A stretch of DNA of 40,884 nucleotides from NCBI GenBank assembly GCA_044869895.1, contig JBIOXZ010000097.1:1-40884 (forward strand). Direction: 5' to 3'. Within the stretch, counting starts at the first letter, position 1, and each line of letters opens with the position of its first letter. This DNA comes from AC-69 sp044869895 (GTDB taxonomy: Bacteria > Actinomycetota > UBA4738 > HRBIN12). The notes under the pieces were generated by a model. The model saw only the letters and a list, made by a program, of their open reading frames with translations, was not told where the DNA came from and made no database searches. A program made the position numbers and the translations under genes. This document shows, piece by piece, positions 36,933 through 40,884 of the stretch.

Positions 36933-37655
36933 GTGGGGGAGATGCGCGAACGACGATCAGCACGGGGAACGGTGACGGCGGGCAGGGACGGCGTGGTCCC
37001 CCTGGGCGCGGCGTTTGTCCTCCAGTGGGTGAACGAGCTGGCCTTCCTGGTCCGGGACCAGCGCGACTACCTGACGCAGCTCGACGCGGCGATCGGCGAC
37101 GCGGACCACGGGATCAACCTCGACCGAGGCTTCACCGCCGCGGTGGCCAAGCTCCAGGGGATGGCGGAGGAGACGCCGGGGGCCATCCTGAAGGCGGTGG
37201 GGACGGCCCTCATGTTCACGGTCGGCGGGGCCGCCGGCCCCCTCTACGGGAGCGGGTTCCGGGATCTGGGTCAGGCACTCGGGTCGAAGGCCCAGTTCGG
37301 CCCGGAAGACCTGTTGGTGGCTCTTCGAGCCGGCCTCGATGCCATCCAGAAGTTGGGGGCGGCCGCGGTGGGCGACAAGACCATCGTCGACGCCTTCGTC
37401 CCGGCCCTGGCGGCATTCGAGCGGGGGCTTCGTGCTGGGGAGGACCTGCCCGCCTCCGCCACCAGGGCCCGGGAGGCGGCCGAGGAGGGCATGCGGACTA
37501 CCGTGCCCCTCCAGGCTCGGAAGGGTCGGGCCTCCTACCTGGGGCCCCGGAGCATCGGGCACCAGGATCCAGGTGCCACATCCACGGCACTGCTCTTCTC
37601 CGCGCTGGAGCGGGCGGCAGGGGCGCCGAACGGCCCGGCAGCGGAGCGACCGTGA
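36933..37655 (+). CDS. Second DhaL-like protein, coupled to the IclR regulator
   Basis: A 240-residue DhaL paralogue. After an N-terminal extension of about 21 residues it has the full ADP site, Asp51, Asp56 and Asp58 in 'QLDAAIGDADHG', plus 'VGTALMFTVGGAAGPLYGSG', 'AAVGDKTIVDAFVPA' and 'ARKGRASYLGPRSIGHQDPG'. Nothing catalytic appears lost. It is divergent from the dhaKL operon and its stop overlaps the IclR start by four bases. It could be a second kinase subunit or a signalling copy that reports PTS or ADP state; in E. coli, ADP-bound DhaL activates the regulator DhaR. GTG at 36933 or ATG at 36942 could be the start. Confidence 0.9.
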   Translation: MGEMRERRSARGTVTAGRDGVVPLGAAFVLQWVNELAFLVRDQRDYLTQLDAAIGDADHGINLDRGFTAAVAKLQGMAEETPGAILKAVGTALMFTVGGAAGPLYGSGFRDLGQALGSKAQFGPEDLLVALRAGLDAIQKLGAAAVGDKTIVDAFVPALAAFERGLRAGEDLPASATRAREAAEEGMRTTVPLQARKGRASYLGPRSIGHQDPGATSTALLFSALERAAGAPNGPAAERP

Positions 37656-38419
37656 TCCAGTCGGTCCGTCGCGCCGCACTGATTCTGAAAGAGCTGGGCT
37701 CGTCACCCCGCCTGGGCGTGACCGAGCTCGGCGAGCGCCTCGGCCTGGCCAAGGCCACCGTCTTCGGGCTGCTGCGAGCCCTGGAGGCGGAGCAGCTCGT
37801 GGAGCGAGACGACGAGGCGGGGAAGTATCGCCTGGGGCCGGCCATGCTCCAGCTCGGCAACGCATTCCTGGACAACCACGAGCTCCGCGCTCGCTCGCTC
37901 CTCTGGGCCGAGTCGCTGGCCAGCCGGGTGGGAGAGGCGGTCCGGGTGGGCGTCCTGAATGGCCGGCGGGTGCTGATCGTCCATCACGTGTTCCGGCCGG
38001 ACAACTCGGTGCAGATCTTGGAGGTGGGGGCGTCGATCCCGTGGCACGCCTGCGCCCTGGGCAAGGCCATGGCGGCGTACCTCGAAGCCGAGCAGCGGAG
38101 CGCGCTCCTGGACGAGGACCTTGCCCGTCTGACCGGCAAGACGGTGTGCGATCCCGCGGTCCTGGACCGTGAGCTCGATCAAGTGGCCAGACGGGGCGTC
38201 GCGTTGGAGGACCAGGAGGCCATCGTCGGGGAGGCGGAGATCGCGGCGACGGTGTTCGATCACGGGGGCGCCCCCGTGGGCGCGATCGGCGTGGCCGGCC
38301 CAGTCGAGCGGTTGCTGAGCGACGGCCCTTCGCCGCACGTGGTGGCGGCGGTCCGGGAGACCGCTCGGAGCCTGTCCAGGGAGATGGGCGCGGGCCGCTT
38401 GTCGGTCCGGGCCCGCTGA
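37652..38419 (+). CDS. IclR-family transcriptional regulator
   Basis: A 255-residue regulator. The N-terminal winged helix spans about 1-62 ('LGVTELGERLGLAKATVFGL', 'VERDDEAGKYRLGPAMLQLG'). The IclR effector domain follows, with 'VLNGRRVLIVHHVF', 'IPWHACALGKAMAAYL', 'GVALEDQEAIVGEAEIAATV' and 'APVGAIGVAGP'. GylR, the glycerol regulator of Streptomyces, belongs to this family, which supports a role in controlling the divergent glpF-dha operon. GTG at 37652 overlaps the stop of the DhaL paralogue (GTGA), so the two proteins should be made together. The effector may be glycerol, G3P or dihydroxyacetone; this is inference. Confidence 0.92.
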   Translation: MIQSVRRAALILKELGSSPRLGVTELGERLGLAKATVFGLLRALEAEQLVERDDEAGKYRLGPAMLQLGNAFLDNHELRARSLLWAESLASRVGEAVRVGVLNGRRVLIVHHVFRPDNSVQILEVGASIPWHACALGKAMAAYLEAEQRSALLDEDLARLTGKTVCDPAVLDRELDQVARRGVALEDQEAIVGEAEIAATVFDHGGAPVGAIGVAGPVERLLSDGPSPHVVAAVRETARSLSREMGAGRLSVRAR

Positions 38420-38468
38420 CCCTTCCGTCGGAGACGGGCCCGCATCCCCTGTGACACCATGCCCGTCC

Positions 38469-39305
38469 ATGGGTCGGATCGACCTCCACACCCACACGAA
38501 CCGCTCCGACGGGACGTTCACGCCGCCGGAGCTGGTCAGGCTGGCATCCCAGCGCGGCCTGGAGGTCGTGGCCATCACCGACCACGACACGACCGACGGG
38601 CTCGAGGAGGCGACCGGGACCGGACGCGAGCTCGGCGTGGAGGTCGTTCCGGGCGTGGAGCTCTCGGCCGAGCACCAGGGCACGAGCGTCCACGTCCTGT
38701 GTTACTGGATGGATCGGGAGGACGAGGGACTCCAGGCGGAGCTCGTCCGGCTGCGCTCCGAACGGGTCCTTCGGGGGGAGGTCATGGTCGAGAAGCTCAG
38801 GTCGCTCGGCTACCCGGTCTCGTTCGAACGGGTCCGCGAGATCGCCGGCACCGGCAACATCGTGCGACCCCACGTCGCTCAGGCGCTGGTCGAGGCCGGT
38901 GTCGTGGCCGACGAGGAGGAGGCCTTCGACCGGCTCATCGGCGACGACGGGCCTGCGTACGTCCCGAAGCACGCGCTCGCGCCCCTCAAGGCGCTCGAGC
39001 TGGTCCGCCGGGCGGGGGGCGCGTGCGTGCTCGCTCACCCGGGCATGTGGAGCGCCGAGGCCCCGGTCCCCGAGGACCTCATCGAGGCCATGGCCGAGGC
39101 GGGGATGGCGGGCCTGGAGGCCGACCACAGCGACCACACCCCCGAGCAACGCGAGCACTACCGGGAACTGGCCCAGCGCCTCGGGCTAGTCGTTACCGGC
39201 GGCTCGGACTGTCACGGGACGCGGTACGACCCCGTGCGTCTGGGGTCGGTGACGACCGATCCCGATCGGTTCCGGGTACTCCGACGCCTCGCCGCCTCGG
39301 GATAA
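38469..39305 (+). CDS. PHP-domain phosphoesterase (nucleoside 3',5'-bisphosphate phosphatase-like)
   Basis: A 278-residue metal-dependent phosphoesterase. Metal ligands are visible in family order: His7 and His9 in 'DLHTHTNRSDG', His39 in 'AITDHDTTDG', Glu in 'VPGVELSAEHQG', 'RPHVAQALV', 'VLAHPGMW', 'ADHSDHTPEQ' and the terminal 'TGGSDCHG'. The layout matches the YciV/RNase AM and PAP phosphatase group that hydrolyses 3'-phosphates of nucleotides or short RNA. ATG at 38469 begins at the first conserved strand; a GTG at 38451 would add 6 residues. The next gene starts 4 bases after its stop. Confidence 0.88.
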   Translation: MGRIDLHTHTNRSDGTFTPPELVRLASQRGLEVVAITDHDTTDGLEEATGTGRELGVEVVPGVELSAEHQGTSVHVLCYWMDREDEGLQAELVRLRSERVLRGEVMVEKLRSLGYPVSFERVREIAGTGNIVRPHVAQALVEAGVVADEEEAFDRLIGDDGPAYVPKHALAPLKALELVRRAGGACVLAHPGMWSAEAPVPEDLIEAMAEAGMAGLEADHSDHTPEQREHYRELAQRLGLVVTGGSDCHGTRYDPVRLGSVTTDPDRFRVLRRLAASG

Positions 39306-39309
39306 CGAG

Positions 39310-40614
39310 ATGCGGCCGACCGGAAGGCGCGTCCTGATCGTGGGGGGCGGCTACGTCGGCATGTACGCGGCGCTGGAGATGCAACGCGAGCTGTCGCGAG
39401 CGGGCCACGAGCTGACCCTGGTGAACGTGGAGAACTACATGCAGTACCAGCCATTTCTGCCTGAGGTGGCCTCGGGAAACATCGAGCCCCGCCACGTCGT
39501 CGTCCCCCTCCGGCAGATCCTCAAGAAGACGACGGTCCTGGTCGGCGAGGTACGGCGCATCGACCACGAGCGCAGGGTGGCCACGGTGCGCACGCCGAAC
39601 GGGGAGGACCTCGATGTCCTCTACGACGTCCTCGTGCTGGGGGCGGGGTCTCGATCGAGGGTCCTGCCCGTCCCCGGCCTGGCCGAGCAGGGGGTGGGGT
39701 TCAAGACCGTGGCCGAGGCCATCTTCCTTCGCAACCATGTGTTGTCGCGGCTCGACGCCGCGGCCGAGGAGCTCGACGAGGATCATCGGCGGGCCGCCCT
39801 CACCTTCGTCTTCGTGGGGGCGGGGTACGCGGGGGTGGAGGCCCTGGCGGAGCTGGAGGACATGGCTCGCTCGGCGCTTCGGTACTACCGCGGCCTGCAT
39901 CCAGACGACATGCGCTGGGTCCTGGTGGAGGCCACCTCACGCATCCTGCCAGAGCTGAGCCCCGATCTGGCCACCTACGTGAGCTCGCGACTGCGGGTGC
40001 GGGGGATCGAAGTGCTGGTGAACACGACCCTCGAGTCCGCGGAGGGCGCGCTCATGCGCCTGTCGAACGGGATGCACTTCCCCGCCGACACCCTCGTGTG
40101 GACGGCCGGGGTGAAGCCGGAGCCGCTCGCCGCCCGCTCGAACTTCCCCGTCGACGAGCGGGGACGCGTGATCGTGGACCAGTTCCTCCGGGTCCGTGGC
40201 GTCGAGGACGCCTGGGCAGCCGGGGACAACGCGGCGGTGCCCGACCTCTCGACGGGCGGGCTCTCCCCCCCAACGGCGCAGCACGCGCTCCGTCAGGCCC
40301 GGCGGCTGGGCACGAACGTGATCGCGTCGCTTCGCGGGGAGCAGCTGGAGCCGTTCCGGTGGCGGAACCTAGGGCAGCTGGCCTCCCTCGGTCGGTTCAA
40401 GGGGGCGGCCATCGTGCTCGGGGTGAAGGTCAGGGGGTTTCCGGCGTGGTTCCTCCACCGCACCTACCACCTGTGGATGATGCCCACCCTGAACCGGAAG
40501 GTCCGGATCGTGACGGACTGGACGGTTGGGTTGCTCTTCCCTCGGGACGTGACGCAGCTCGGTTCCATCCACCACCCACGCGACGCCTTCCAACGGGCCG
40601 CGCAAGGGGAGTAG
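39310..40614 (+). CDS. ndh: Type II NADH dehydrogenase (NAD(P)/FAD-dependent oxidoreductase)
   Basis: A 434-residue non-proton-pumping NADH:quinone oxidoreductase. FAD motif: 'VLIVGGGYVGMYAALEMQR' (8-26). NADH motif: 'FVFVGAGYAGVEALAELED' (about 166-184). 'VWTAGVKPEPLA', 'DAWAAGDNAAVPDL' and 'PTAQHALRQARRLGTNV' are typical. The C-terminal 'HRTYHLWMMPTLNRKVRI' region is the amphipathic membrane-attachment helix. It feeds electrons to menaquinone, the same pool used by GlpABC. ATG at 39310 lies 4 bases after the PHP gene stop, suggesting co-transcription. Confidence 0.92.
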   Translation: MRPTGRRVLIVGGGYVGMYAALEMQRELSRAGHELTLVNVENYMQYQPFLPEVASGNIEPRHVVVPLRQILKKTTVLVGEVRRIDHERRVATVRTPNGEDLDVLYDVLVLGAGSRSRVLPVPGLAEQGVGFKTVAEAIFLRNHVLSRLDAAAEELDEDHRRAALTFVFVGAGYAGVEALAELEDMARSALRYYRGLHPDDMRWVLVEATSRILPELSPDLATYVSSRLRVRGIEVLVNTTLESAEGALMRLSNGMHFPADTLVWTAGVKPEPLAARSNFPVDERGRVIVDQFLRVRGVEDAWAAGDNAAVPDLSTGGLSPPTAQHALRQARRLGTNVIASLRGEQLEPFRWRNLGQLASLGRFKGAAIVLGVKVRGFPAWFLHRTYHLWMMPTLNRKVRIVTDWTVGLLFPRDVTQLGSIHHPRDAFQRAAQGE

Positions 40615-40628
40615 CTCCGAGCGGCCCT

Positions 40629-40884
40629 TCAGCGGTTCCGGTTGATCTCGGCGGCGGCCGACAACGTCGTGTGGCTGCGCTCCAGGTCCGGCAGCTCGTG
40701 GCCGCCGGTGATCTCCTCGACCGCCCAGTTGGTCAGGTCGCGGATGGAGATGATCCCCACCAATACGCCCTTGTCCAGGACCGGGAGGTGGCGGATCCGA
40801 AGCCTGGCCATGTGCTCGGCGGCCTCGGCGATGTCGGTCCGTGGCTCGACCGTGTCGAGTTCGGTGCTCATGCGGTCGGCCACC
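40629..40884 (-). CDS. CBS-domain protein, C-terminal part (5' end outside window)
   Basis: The frame runs off the right edge of the window; about 84 C-terminal residues are present. They form one CBS motif: 'VADRMSTELDTVEPRTDIAE', 'HMARLRIRHLPVLDKGVLVG' and 'IISIRDLTNWAVEE', followed by a short polar tail. CBS domains normally come in pairs that bind adenosyl compounds such as AMP or ATP, so a first CBS domain is expected just beyond the edge. A GTG at 40883 would give a one-domain protein and is less likely. It converges on ndh with 14 bases between the stops. Confidence 0.8.
   Translation of the reverse strand, partial: VADRMSTELDTVEPRTDIAEAAEHMARLRIRHLPVLDKGVLVGIISIRDLTNWAVEEITGGHELPDLERSHTTLSAAAEINRNR

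Noticed and set aside
38425..38437. Small hairpin CCGTC-GGA-GACGG after the iclR gene as a terminator
   Set aside because: Only five pairs and no T-run; such stems occur by chance often at this G+C content.
36957..39158. 733-codon open frame on the minus strand opposite dhaL2, iclR and the PHP gene
   Set aside because: Low-complexity Arg/Pro/Gly composition and no domain; the opposite strand encodes three clear families.

Overview
The window looks like a chromosomal stretch of a high-G+C actinobacterium (Actinomycetota), probably an uncultured or little-studied lineage. The support is the strong G/C bias at third codon positions, many GTG and TTG starts, an F420-dependent luciferase-like oxidoreductase, a SigK/RskA-like sigma/anti-sigma pair, a PgsA-type phosphatidyltransferase, and several TANNNT -10 hexamers placed so that the transcripts would be leaderless. 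No rRNA, tRNA, CRISPR array, transposase, integrase or phage gene was seen. No gene-free stretch exceeds 300 bases; the longest is 36670-36932 (263 bases), which holds the glp/dha control region.

Bases 1-10271 carry household genes: the end of an MFS exporter, an SRPBCC protein, an NCS1 permease converging on a small cupin, leucyl aminopeptidase, a methyltransferase, a four-gene overlapping operon (membrane protein, CPBP protease-like protein, PNPOx-like protein, SRPBCC), a LapA-like protein, a PAP2 phosphatase and Lgt. At 10273-12190 an Mrp/ApbC Fe-S carrier and a SufR-like regulator are divergent around a palindrome. A PilT-like ATPase stands alone at 12292-13437.

Bases 13460-15473 form a small regulatory unit: an ECF sigma factor, a membrane-anchored probable anti-sigma partner, and a membrane-anchored cupredoxin. 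The sigma gene and the cupredoxin gene share an ECF-type promoter, GGAAC[C/G]-N15-GTGTA[T/C], found nowhere else by eye. An NfeD/slipin pair (15543-17788) and a second ECF sigma with an RskA-type zinc anti-sigma factor (17995-19340) follow. Bases 19375-23052 hold an esterase, a sugar nucleotidyltransferase-like protein, an F420 oxidoreductase and a tiny stand-alone HARE-HTH protein.

The most coherent block is 23077-38419, a glycerol and dihydroxyacetone island. On the minus strand run GlpF, DhaK, DhaL, GlpK, a 62-residue repeat peptide, GlpA, GlpB, GlpC, a DhaM-HPr-Enzyme I fusion, PgsA, an extended SDR and GlpX. Divergently, a second intact DhaL is translationally coupled to an IclR regulator. 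Together they would import glycerol, phosphorylate it, oxidise it to DHAP through a quinone-linked Fe-S enzyme, phosphorylate free dihydroxyacetone with PEP through a self-contained phosphorelay, and send carbon to gluconeogenesis (GlpX) and phosphatidylglycerol (PgsA). A repeated GTTCGGT[A/C]TCGT element lies inside the probable glpF promoter and beside the divergent gene.

The right end has a PHP phosphoesterase, a type II NADH dehydrogenase and the end of a CBS-domain protein.
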